This document shows positions 1 to 6,002 of a DNA stretch of 6,004 bases, piece after piece (position 1 is the first letter of the stretch; every line of letters begins with the position of its first letter). The DNA lies in NCBI GenBank assembly GCA_015654715.1, contig JAATGK010000002.1:1-6004 (forward strand), written 5' to 3'. The position numbers and the translations under genes were made by a program. The notes below the pieces were generated by a model. It was not told the DNA's origin. It did no database searches and saw nothing but the letters and a program-made list of their open reading frames with translations. The DNA comes from Alphaproteobacteria bacterium (lineage in GTDB: Bacteria > Pseudomonadota > Alphaproteobacteria > Micropepsales > Micropepsaceae).

Positions 1-29
1 CTTTCCCAGCCTGTGTTGAGTGAGGGGAA

Positions 30-701
30 TTGACGCGCCTTGCCACTTCCGCTTTGCTCGCGTCGCCGATCGCCGCACCCGCGGCGGCCGAGCCGGTGTT
101 CCCCCAACACCTCACCGGTGCCATAGCTTCGTTCGCCGCCCCGGTGCTGAGCTTAAAGCCGGCGAAGGGCGCCATCGTTGCGGTGACTCTGGCGCCCGAG
201 GCCAAGGTGATCGCCAACACGCGCAGCGCCTTCAACGCCATCAAGCAAAACGATTTCGTCGCCTTGACCGCGGCGACAGGCAAGGACGGCAAGCTCAAGG
301 CCAAAGAGGTTCGCGTTTTTCCCGAACCGATGCGCGGCATTGGCGAAGGCCAGTATCCGGGCGACAAGGCCGACCAGATCCGCATCAACGCCACCGTCAC
401 TGAGGCGGCGACCACCGTCAAAGGCAAAGGCGGCACGTTGAAGCTGAACTTCCATGCCGCGGCCGCCAATCCGCTCGGCATCTGCAGCGGTCACGCACCC
501 TCGCCCGGGCAAGGCGGCTGCACCGGCGACGCCGAAGTTCTGGTCACCCCCGCCACGCCGGTGATGGCCTGGGTTCTGGGCGATCCATCGTGGTTCGAGC
601 CGGGCAAGGCGGTATCGCTCTATGCCATCGCGGGCGCCGACGGAAAATTATCGACCTACGGCGTTATCGTGGAACGGGGCGGCGTCAAACCGCTGCCATG
701 A
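30..701 (+). CDS. Putative exported protein of unknown function (DUF5666-like)
   Basis: A 223-residue protein that I do not recognise with certainty. The first ~20 residues (basic Thr-Arg start, Ala/Leu-rich stretch, AAA-E at 18-21) look like a short Sec signal peptide, so the mature protein is probably periplasmic. The body has short beta-like stretches and Gly-Asp-Gly-Lys turns (about 84-95 and 202-210) that recall DUF5666-type or OB-fold secreted proteins. Cys152 and Cys164 bracket a Gly/Pro-rich loop and could form a disulfide; there is no CxxCH haem site. The start is TTG: an in-frame TGA at 21-23 rules out a longer reading frame, and a GAGGGG at 22-27 lies only 2 nt away, which is unusually close. 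The signal peptide is also short, so the 5' end may be altered or the true start later (TTG at 54). It converges with the next gene, leaving 17 bp between stops, and shows no functional link to the methyltransfer genes. Confidence 0.6.
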   Translation: MTRLATSALLASPIAAPAAAEPVFPQHLTGAIASFAAPVLSLKPAKGAIVAVTLAPEAKVIANTRSAFNAIKQNDFVALTAATGKDGKLKAKEVRVFPEPMRGIGEGQYPGDKADQIRINATVTEAATTVKGKGGTLKLNFHAAAANPLGICSGHAPSPGQGGCTGDAEVLVTPATPVMAWVLGDPSWFEPGKAVSLYAIAGADGKLSTYGVIVERGGVKPLP

Positions 702-718
702 CGGGGCGCGAAAGATGA

Positions 719-1744
719 CTACCCTCTGACGGCTTCCACAAAGGCGCGGATATTCGCGGTGGAGACGGCGGGGGGCATACCGCCGCCACATGACGCCAGA
801 ATCCGCGAATGGTCCTTGGTCTCGGCCAGCATCTTCTTCACCGCGGCGCGCACGTCATCGGGGGTCCCGGCAGCGAGCACGTCGCGCGGCGGGATGTTGC
901 CGAGGATGGTCATGCGATGGCCGGTCGCCTCGTGGATTTGTTCCATCGTCATGTGGACGCCGGGGTTGTAGAGATTCACGCCGAGATCGGGATAGTGCTT
1001 CACCGACTGGCGGAAATCGGCGTCGTTGTGGAACATCTTCACCGCGACCGGCTGATCGAACAACTCTTTCAGGTAGGGGTGGGCGAATTCGAGATAATCG
1101 GCCTCGGAGATGAAGCCGACGATGTCGTCGAGCACCAGCATGCCGTCGATGGTGTCGATGGCCTCGCGCTGGCGCACATGCCAAGCGATCAGATATTCGT
1201 TGATCAGCTTCAAGAGGCGATGGGTGCGCTCGGGATCGGTGCCGAGCATCATCAGGAATTCGGTCGTGCCCATCAGGAAGCTGGCGATGTTGAGCGGCCC
1301 GCGGCTGATCGAGAAGCGAATCTTGTGGCCCAACTTTTCGATACGGGAACGGTTGCGCGTCAACCGGTTGAGCATGAACGGCAACAAGCCGTCGGTCTCG
1401 ACGTTGGGGACTTCGAGAGCGTCGACATCATCCTCGTTCTGGATGCATTTCTGCGCAAACGGGAACTCGTTTTCCGGGAACTGGCATTTAACGCCGAACG
1501 CGCTCGGCTCGGTGCACATGCCGAATTCCGACCAGAAGCCGGGCAGGAACATGATCTCCGGAAAGGTCTCGATCGCCTTTTTGTTGGCCTCGAACCAGAC
1601 GTCGTCGCTCTGGAAGTAGTCGATCAGGTTGACGCCGTACCAGTTCGGCAGCCAGGGACAGTCGATGATGAAGCCGACCGGAAGCGTGGCGCCCGATTCG
1701 CCGGCGATAGCCGCTTTGAGCTCAGCCCAGTGCTTGTCGTGCAT
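719..1744 (-). CDS. Uroporphyrinogen decarboxylase (URO-D) family protein, probable corrinoid-linked methyltransferase
   Basis: A 341-residue protein covering a whole URO-D/MtaA-type TIM barrel. Family-like signatures are LVLDDIVGFIS (about 204-213), KMFHND (236-241), LGNIPP (281-286) followed by GTPDDV (293-298), and SCGGGMPP (318-325). It lacks the N-terminal Arg-rich substrate motif of true HemE, so a role in haem synthesis is unlikely. Relatives with this fold move methyl groups between corrinoid proteins and thiols (MtaA, MtbA) or from a methylated substrate to a corrinoid (the N-terminal part of CmuA). Those enzymes bind zinc with an HxC...C set; here the first pair reads His239-Asn-Asp241, with Cys319 further on, so the metal site, if any, is altered. 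The start at 1744 is chosen because AAAGGGGG (1757-1750 on this strand) sits 5 nt upstream; the longer frame to 1825 would add 27 residues unlike the family. It is divergent from the homocysteine methyltransferase operon, which suggests related regulation and pathway. The substrate is unknown. Confidence 0.82.
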   Translation of the reverse strand: MHDKHWAELKAAIAGESGATLPVGFIIDCPWLPNWYGVNLIDYFQSDDVWFEANKKAIETFPEIMFLPGFWSEFGMCTEPSAFGVKCQFPENEFPFAQKCIQNEDDVDALEVPNVETDGLLPFMLNRLTRNRSRIEKLGHKIRFSISRGPLNIASFLMGTTEFLMMLGTDPERTHRLLKLINEYLIAWHVRQREAIDTIDGMLVLDDIVGFISEADYLEFAHPYLKELFDQPVAVKMFHNDADFRQSVKHYPDLGVNLYNPGVHMTMEQIHEATGHRMTILGNIPPRDVLAAGTPDDVRAAVKKMLAETKDHSRILASCGGGMPPAVSTANIRAFVEAVRG

Positions 1745-1918
1745 GTTCGCCCCCTTTGGTCCGTTTTCGAGCGGACAATGATCCCGCCCGCAACCCGGCA
1801 CAATCCCGGAAAATGCCCCTTTCACAGGAATTGGTAGCGGTCCCGCTGCGACATGGCGTGCATTGAACCGCCGCTTCGACCATGGTCTGACTCAGGAGCT
1901 CTTCTTGGGGGGTAGGCG
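1745..1918. promoter_or_regulatory. Divergent intergenic region, presumed to hold both promoters
   Basis: These 174 bp separate the URO-D family gene (-) from the three-gene operon (+), so promoters for both should lie here. I could not assign convincing -35/-10 boxes on either strand. Visible elements are the ribosome-binding sites (AAAGGGGG on the minus strand at 1757-1750; GGGGGGTAGG on the plus strand at 1907-1916), a perfect 10-bp palindrome GACCATGGTC at 1878-1887, and a 5-bp inverted repeat GTCCG/CGGAC at 1759-1763 and 1772-1776. No cobalamin, SAM-II or SAH riboswitch consensus was recognised by eye. Confidence 0.4.
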
Positions 1919-2800
1919 ATGTCCCACCCGTTTATCGACAAACTCGTCCGCCATGCGCCCGTCATCACCGACGGTGCGTGGGGTACCCAATTGCAGGCCC
2001 GCGGGCTCATACCGGGCGACGTGCCCGATCTGTGGAACCTTTCCAATCCCGATGGCGTCGCGGCGGTGGCGGCGGCCTATGTTGCGGCGGGCTCGCAAAT
2101 CATTCTCACCAATACCTTCGGCGCCAACCGCTTTCGCCTTGCCGAAGCCGATGCGGCCGACAAGGTGCGCGAGATCAATGCCGCGGGCGTTGCCTTGTCG
2201 AAGAAAGCCGCCGGCGAAGACGCGCTGGTATTCGCCTCGATTGGGCCGAGCGGCAAACTGCTGGTCAGCGGCGACGTCAGCGAAGACGAATTGACGGCGG
2301 CCTTTGCCGAACAGGCTGAAGCGATTGCCGGGGCCGAGCCGGACGGTATCGTGATAGAAACGATGCAGGACATCCAAGAAGCGGCGATCGCCATCGCCGC
2401 CGCCAAAGCGACCGGATTGCCGGTGGTGGCGACCATGGTGTTCGATTCCGGCAAGGACCTCGACCGCACGATGATGGGCACGACGCCCGAACAAGCGGCC
2501 GAAGCGCTTGCCAAGGCCGGGGCCGACGTGATCGGCGCCAACTGCGGCCAGGGCATTGTCGGGTTCGTTGCCATCTGCGCCCGGCTCAAGGCGGCGAGCC
2601 AGGGCCTGCCAGTATGGATTAAGGCCAATGCGGGCCTTCCCACGATTGAAAACGGCAAGACCGTCTACGCCACGACAGCGGAGGACTTCGCCGCGCAAGT
2701 GCCGGCAGTGATCGCGGCCGGCGCCAGCTTTATTGGTGGCTGTTGCGGCACCTCGCCCGATTTCATCCGCGGAGTGAAAGCAGCGCTGAAGCGGGCATGA
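1919..2800 (+). CDS. Stand-alone homocysteine S-methyltransferase (MetH homocysteine-binding module / BHMT-like)
   Basis: A 293-residue cytoplasmic zinc enzyme of the homocysteine S-methyltransferase (PF02574) family. It is predicted to activate homocysteine as a zinc thiolate and accept a methyl group to make methionine. The family landmarks are in order: TDGAWGTQL (18-25), TNTFGANRF (64-72), DGIVIETMQD (142-151), GANCGQG (206-212) and GGCCGTSPDF (273-282). Cys209, Cys275 and Cys276 match the C...CC zinc-ligand set of BHMT and of the MetH N-terminal domain. The length equals that single domain: there is no folate-binding, cobalamin-binding or SAM-reactivation domain, so the methyl donor must be bound by a separate protein. 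The start ATG follows GGGGGGTAGG. Its stop overlaps the next start as ATGA at 2797-2800. Because a DUF1638 and a corrinoid-activase gene follow, I favour a methyl-corrinoid protein as donor over betaine or S-methylmethionine, although direct use of those cannot be excluded. Confidence 0.88.
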   Translation: MSHPFIDKLVRHAPVITDGAWGTQLQARGLIPGDVPDLWNLSNPDGVAAVAAAYVAAGSQIILTNTFGANRFRLAEADAADKVREINAAGVALSKKAAGEDALVFASIGPSGKLLVSGDVSEDELTAAFAEQAEAIAGAEPDGIVIETMQDIQEAAIAIAAAKATGLPVVATMVFDSGKDLDRTMMGTTPEQAAEALAKAGADVIGANCGQGIVGFVAICARLKAASQGLPVWIKANAGLPTIENGKTVYATTAEDFAAQVPAVIAAGASFIGGCCGTSPDFIRGVKAALKRA

Positions 2801-3531
2801 CGGAGCGCCTCAGCCTCAGCGTCATCGCCTGCCCCAGCCTGAGGCCGGAACTGGAAACGCTGGCAGCCGAGTGCCGGACCAAGATCGGCTTCCAGCATCT
2901 GGAAATGGCGCTGCATGAACGCTCGGCCGAGGCATTACACGACGCGCTGCAGAACGCCATCGACCAGACCACCGATTGCGACGGCATCGCCATCGCCTAT
3001 GGCCTGTGCAATCGCGGCATCGTCGGTATCACCGCCCGCAGCATCCCGCTCGCCATCCCGCGCGCGCACGATTGCATCGGCATCCTGCTCGGCTCCAGCC
3101 GGCGCCGCCTCGAAGAGCTGGACAAGGAGCCCGGTACCTATTTCCAGAGTGCCGGATGGCTGCGTGCCGCGCGCGATGAGCGGCAAGCGGAGTTCACCTT
3201 CGGCCCCAATTCCAACGCCAGCTTCGAGCGCCTGGCGGCCCGCTATGGCGAGGAAGCCGCTACCTATCTGCTCGCCGAGTTCGAAGGCTTCACCCGGCAC
3301 TATAAGCGCCTCGCCTATATCGCAACGCCAATCGCAGCGAGCCAAATCTGGGAAGCGCAAGCGCGCGACATCGCGCTCGACCACCATTGGCAGTACAGCC
3401 GTCTGGAAGGCGATACCGGCTGGCTGCGCCGTCTTCTGGAAGGGGCGTGGAGCGGCGAGGAATTTCTGGTCGTCCCGCCGGGGCAAAGCGTGGTGCAGAC
3501 GTCCGGCAAACACCTGATCGAGGCCGCATGA
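2797..3531 (+). CDS. DUF1638 family protein
   Basis: A 244-residue soluble protein that I recognise as DUF1638 (PF07796). Family-like segments are VIACPSL (9-15), AYGLCNRGIVGI (67-78), IPRAHDCIGILLGSS (87-101), YFQSAGW (115-121) and a C-terminal LEGDTGWLRRLL (203-214). Cys12, Cys71, His91 and Cys93 fall in the most family-like stretches and could bind a metal or cofactor; that is inference. No signal peptide or membrane segment is visible. The biochemical role is not established; the family often sits beside corrinoid methyltransferase genes, and from memory genetic work in Phaeobacter linked a homologue to a split methionine synthase. The start at 2797 is chosen over an in-frame ATG at 2743 because it gives a 4-bp ATGA overlap with the upstream stop and removes 18 residues of out-of-frame upstream coding sequence. 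No strong ribosome-binding site is visible, so translation is probably coupled. Confidence 0.85.
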   Translation: MTERLSLSVIACPSLRPELETLAAECRTKIGFQHLEMALHERSAEALHDALQNAIDQTTDCDGIAIAYGLCNRGIVGITARSIPLAIPRAHDCIGILLGSSRRRLEELDKEPGTYFQSAGWLRAARDERQAEFTFGPNSNASFERLAARYGEEAATYLLAEFEGFTRHYKRLAYIATPIAASQIWEAQARDIALDHHWQYSRLEGDTGWLRRLLEGAWSGEEFLVVPPGQSVVQTSGKHLIEAA

Positions 3532-4970
3532 CAGCGATTACGCTCGCCCCGATGGGACGGCGACTGGAGGCGGCCGCAGGAACGCCGCTGCGCGATGTGC
3601 TGTTCGGCGCCGGCGTCGAGTTTCCCTGCGGCGGGCGCGGCCGCTGCAAAGGCTGCCGGGTGCGGGTCGTTGACGGCGAGATGGCCGCGGGCGCCGAGGA
3701 TCGTGTGGCGTTTTCGCCTAGCGAATTACGCGATGGCTGGCGGCTGGCGTGCCGACACGCGGCGGACGGCGACGTCACGCTGGAACTGGCGCAATGGGAG
3801 ATGGCGGTTCTCGGTGATGCGGAGGATTTCGTCTTTGCTCCGCGCCAAGGACTCGGCATCGCAGTCGATCTCGGCACCACGACGATTGCGGCGCAACTGC
3901 TCGATTTGAAAACCGGACAAGTGCTGGCGGCAAGGACCGCGCTCAATGCCGAGGCCCGGCACGGTGCCGACGTGCTGTCACGGGCGGCGTTCGCGATGGC
4001 GGACGGGGCGGACGAATTGACGGCACTGATCCGCACCCAGATCGGCGCGATGGTGGCGGAGCTTTCGAGCGATGCGCGCCAGATCGTGGTGGCAGGCAAT
4101 AGCGCCATGCATCATCTGTTCGGCGGGCTCGATATGACTCCACTGGCGACGTATCCGTTCCTGCCACATCAACCCGAAACGCTGCACTTCGCAGGCGCGG
4201 ACCTCGGCTGGCCGACGGATGCCGCGGTGGACGTGCTGCCCTGCATTGGCGGCCTGGTTGGCGGCGACGTGCTGGCGGGCGTGATGGCGACGGGTCTTGC
4301 GCATCAGGACGGGTTGGTGGCGCTGGTCGATCTCGGCACCAATGGCGAAGTCGTGGTGGCGCAGGACGGCAAAATGCTGTGCACCTCCACAGCGGCGGGA
4401 CCGGCATTCGAAGGCGCGCGCATCACCTACGGTATGCGGGCGGCAACCGGTGCCATTGATGCGGTCGATGCAAACGGCACCTACCGGGTGATCGGCGGCG
4501 GCGCGGCGCGCGGGATTTGCGGTTCGGGATTGGTCGATGCGGTCGCGGCGGGATTGGACTTGGGCGTGATTTCGCCCAGCGGACGGTTGGCGCGCGACTG
4601 GACGCTTTCGGGTGACGTCGTGCTGACGCCGCAGGACGTGCGCGAACTGCAACTTGCCAAAGGCGCCATCGCGGCAGGACTGAAACTTCTCACCGCTCGG
4701 TTTGGCGCCACACCGGCGGAGCTTGATACGCTTTATCTCGCCGGAGCGTTCGGCAATGCCATCAACCGGACCAGCGCAGTGCGGATCGGACTGCTGCGCG
4801 TCGCTCCGGAGCGCATCGTGGCGGCGGGCAATACGGCGCTCAAAGGCGCCAAGCGCGCGCTGTTCCAAGAAATGGCGGATTTCGAAACGCTGGCGAAAGA
4901 AATCGATTACGTGCCGCTCAATGAAGAGCCGCGGTTCCAGGATACGTTTGCCGAAGAGATGGGATTCTAG
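3528..4970 (+). CDS. [2Fe-2S] ASKHA-type corrinoid activation protein (RACo/RamA-like, DUF4445)
   Basis: A 480-residue cytoplasmic protein predicted to use ATP to drive reduction of inactive Co(II) corrinoid to Co(I). The N-terminus is a ferredoxin-like domain with Cys34, Cys40, Cys43 and Cys75 (C-x5-C-x2-C-x31-C), the ligand set of a [2Fe-2S] cluster. From about residue 109 comes the ASKHA ATPase part: AVDLGTTTIAAQLLD (112-126), AGNSAMHHLFGG, a GGxxGGD segment, a second phosphate-binding LVDLGTNGEVVV (near 266), GICGSGLVDA, and LYLAGAFGNAIN near the C-terminus. The domain order matches RACo/AcsV, but only ~20 residues separate the two domains, so the linker and middle domain of longer relatives seem absent. 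The start is the ATG in an ATGA overlap with DUF1638; upstream in-frame codons only read through that gene. It would serve the corrinoid partner of the homocysteine methyltransferase. The stop TAG directly abuts the presumed left end of an insertion sequence. Confidence 0.87.
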   Translation: MTAITLAPMGRRLEAAAGTPLRDVLFGAGVEFPCGGRGRCKGCRVRVVDGEMAAGAEDRVAFSPSELRDGWRLACRHAADGDVTLELAQWEMAVLGDAEDFVFAPRQGLGIAVDLGTTTIAAQLLDLKTGQVLAARTALNAEARHGADVLSRAAFAMADGADELTALIRTQIGAMVAELSSDARQIVVAGNSAMHHLFGGLDMTPLATYPFLPHQPETLHFAGADLGWPTDAAVDVLPCIGGLVGGDVLAGVMATGLAHQDGLVALVDLGTNGEVVVAQDGKMLCTSTAAGPAFEGARITYGMRAATGAIDAVDANGTYRVIGGGAARGICGSGLVDAVAAGLDLGVISPSGRLARDWTLSGDVVLTPQDVRELQLAKGAIAAGLKLLTARFGATPAELDTLYLAGAFGNAINRTSAVRIGLLRVAPERIVAAGNTALKGAKRALFQEMADFETLAKEIDYVPLNEEPRFQDTFAEEMGF

Positions 4971-4988
4971 AGCGGCGGGCATTCTGAC

Positions 4989-5005
4989 GGAATCGGAGGG
5001 ATTCC
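4989..5005. repeat. Inverted repeat in IS left end
   Basis: GGAATC (4989-4994) and GATTCC (5000-5005) are perfect 6-bp inverted copies around a 5-nt GGAGG spacer. A further GATTC lies at 5023-5027. The motif lies in the non-coding left end of the element and could be a transposase-binding site. No T-run follows, so it is not a typical intrinsic terminator for the upstream operon. Confidence 0.5.
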
Positions 5006-5023
5006 TCTGGAAAGGGTGTCGTG

Positions 5024-5050
5024 ATTCACTTCCCTGATCGGGAGGTGATT
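5024..5050 (+). promoter_or_regulatory. Hairpin sequestering the transposase ribosome-binding site
   Basis: ATTCACTTCCC (5024-5034) can pair with GGGAGGTGATT (5040-5050) across a TGATC loop. Nine consecutive pairs form (one G-U), then one mismatch and one more pair. The strong Shine-Dalgarno GGAGGTGA (5041-5048), 6 nt before the ATG at 5055, lies wholly inside the 3' arm. Transcripts entering from the upstream operon would fold this hairpin and keep transposase synthesis low, a known strategy in IS10 and IS50. Its function here is inferred from base pairing only. Confidence 0.6.
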
Positions 5051-5054
5051 TGCG

Positions 5055-6002
5055 ATGACCAAAGCACTTTCGTTGGACCATCGGCGGCGGATCGTTCGCT
5101 ATGTGGCGAGCGGTCATTCGCGGCGGCAGGCGGCGACGCATTTTGAGGTGGCGCCGTCGTGCGCGATCAAGCTGGTGGCGGCTCACAAGCAGACCGGCAG
5201 CTATGCGCCGAAGCCGGAGGGCGGCTGGCGCTACTCCAAGCTCGATCCGCATCGAGCTTTTTTGGAACGGCGGATTGGCGAGAAGCCCGACATCACCATG
5301 CCGGAGCTGGCCGCCGAGATGGCGGACCTGGGGGTGAAGATCACCCCCGCCTCGCTGTCGCGCTGGCTGCTGCGGCATGGCTACCGGTATAAAAAAACGC
5401 TGCTGGCATCGGAACAAGATCGCCCCGACATAACGGCGGCGCGTGAGGCTTGGTGGGGACGCCAGCCGTGGCTGGGCCGCGAGCGGCATCGGCTTGTCTT
5501 CGTTGATGAAACCGGCACCACGACCAAGATGACCCGTCTGCGCGGGCGTAGCCTCAAGGGCCAGCGGCTCAGGGCTAAAGCCCCATTCGGCCACTGGAAA
5601 ACCCAGACCTTCATTGCCGGGCTGCGCCATCGCCGCCTGACCGCGCCCTTCGTCGTCGATCAGCCGATGAACCGGCGCATCTTCGACACTTGGGTCGAAA
5701 TCCAACTGGCGCCGACCCTGGCCAAAGGCGACGTCGTTATCCTCGACAATCTGTCTGCTCACAAAAGTCCAAATGCCGAGGCCGCCATCCGCGCCAGAGG
5801 CGCCTGGATGCTGTTCCTGCCGCCTTACAGCCCGGACCTGAACCCGATCGAGATGGCGTTCTCCAAGCTCAAGTCCCACTTGCGAGCCAGAGCCGCACGA
5901 ACCATCGACGCTCTCTGGGACGCCATCGGCGACATCTGCAATCTCTACAGCCCGGAAGAATGCGCCAACTACTTCGCAGCCGCAGGATATGACCTCAATT
6001 GA
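5055..6002 (+). CDS. IS630-family transposase, intact
   Basis: A 315-residue DDE transposase that would cut and join the IS ends at TA targets. The N-terminal ~115 residues hold a helix-turn-helix (about 9-41, HRRRIVRYV then SRRQAATHF) and a second helical DNA-binding segment (about 80-112, ending in [13 protein letters not shown]). The catalytic part carries Asp151 (VFVDETG), Asp231 ([11 protein letters not shown]) and Glu266 ([18 protein letters not shown]), a DD34E spacing typical of IS630. All three acidic residues are present and the frame is open end to end, so the protein looks active. Many relatives are split into two frames; this one is a single ORF, but an A7 run at 5391-5397 (Lys113-Lys114) lies at the junction of the two parts. 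The start is fixed by GGAGGTGA 6 nt upstream. It is read in the same direction as the methyltransfer operon, 84 bp after its last stop. Confidence 0.93.
   Translation: MTKALSLDHRRRIVRYVASGHSRRQAATHFEVAPSCAIKLVAAHKQTGSYAPKPEGGWRYSKLDPHRAFLERRIGEKPDITMPELAAEMADLGVKITPASLSRWLLRHGYRYKKTLLASEQDRPDITAAREAWWGRQPWLGRERHRLVFVDETGTTTKMTRLRGRSLKGQRLRAKAPFGHWKTQTFIAGLRHRRLTAPFVVDQPMNRRIFDTWVEIQLAPTLAKGDVVILDNLSAHKSPNAEAAIRARGAWMLFLPPYSPDLNPIEMAFSKLKSHLRARAARTIDALWDAIGDICNLYSPEECANYFAAAGYDLN

Noticed and set aside
719..1744. Annotation as HemE (uroporphyrinogen decarboxylase of haem synthesis)
   Set aside because: The Arg-rich N-terminal active-site motif of HemE is missing, and the gene sits among corrinoid methyltransfer genes.
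809..1837. A 342-codon plus-strand frame opposite the URO-D family gene
   Set aside because: The minus-strand product carries the URO-D family motifs and a good ribosome-binding site. The plus-strand product is low-complexity and lacks domains.
1864..1878. MetR-like half sites TGAA...TTCG upstream of the operon
   Set aside because: The spacer is 7 nt where 5 is expected, and the second half site does not match TTCA.
1745..1918. Cobalamin, SAM-II or SAH riboswitch controlling the operon
   Set aside because: These were expected from the pathway, but no B12 box or SAM-II/SAH core consensus is visible. A covariance-model scan would be decisive.
1892..2698. A 268-codon minus-strand frame opposite the homocysteine methyltransferase gene
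   Set aside because: The plus-strand protein has the complete zinc-ligand set and fold motifs. The opposite frame is a codon-bias shadow.
4989..5005. Intrinsic terminator for the methyltransfer operon
   Set aside because: The stem is only 6 bp and is not followed by a T-run. It is better explained as part of the IS end.
3978..5879. A 633-codon open frame on the minus strand spanning the activase gene, the IS boundary and the transposase
   Set aside because: It is antisense to two genes with clear family motifs, crosses an insertion boundary, and its translation is Arg/His-rich and without recognisable domains. Long antisense frames are expected in GC-rich coding DNA.
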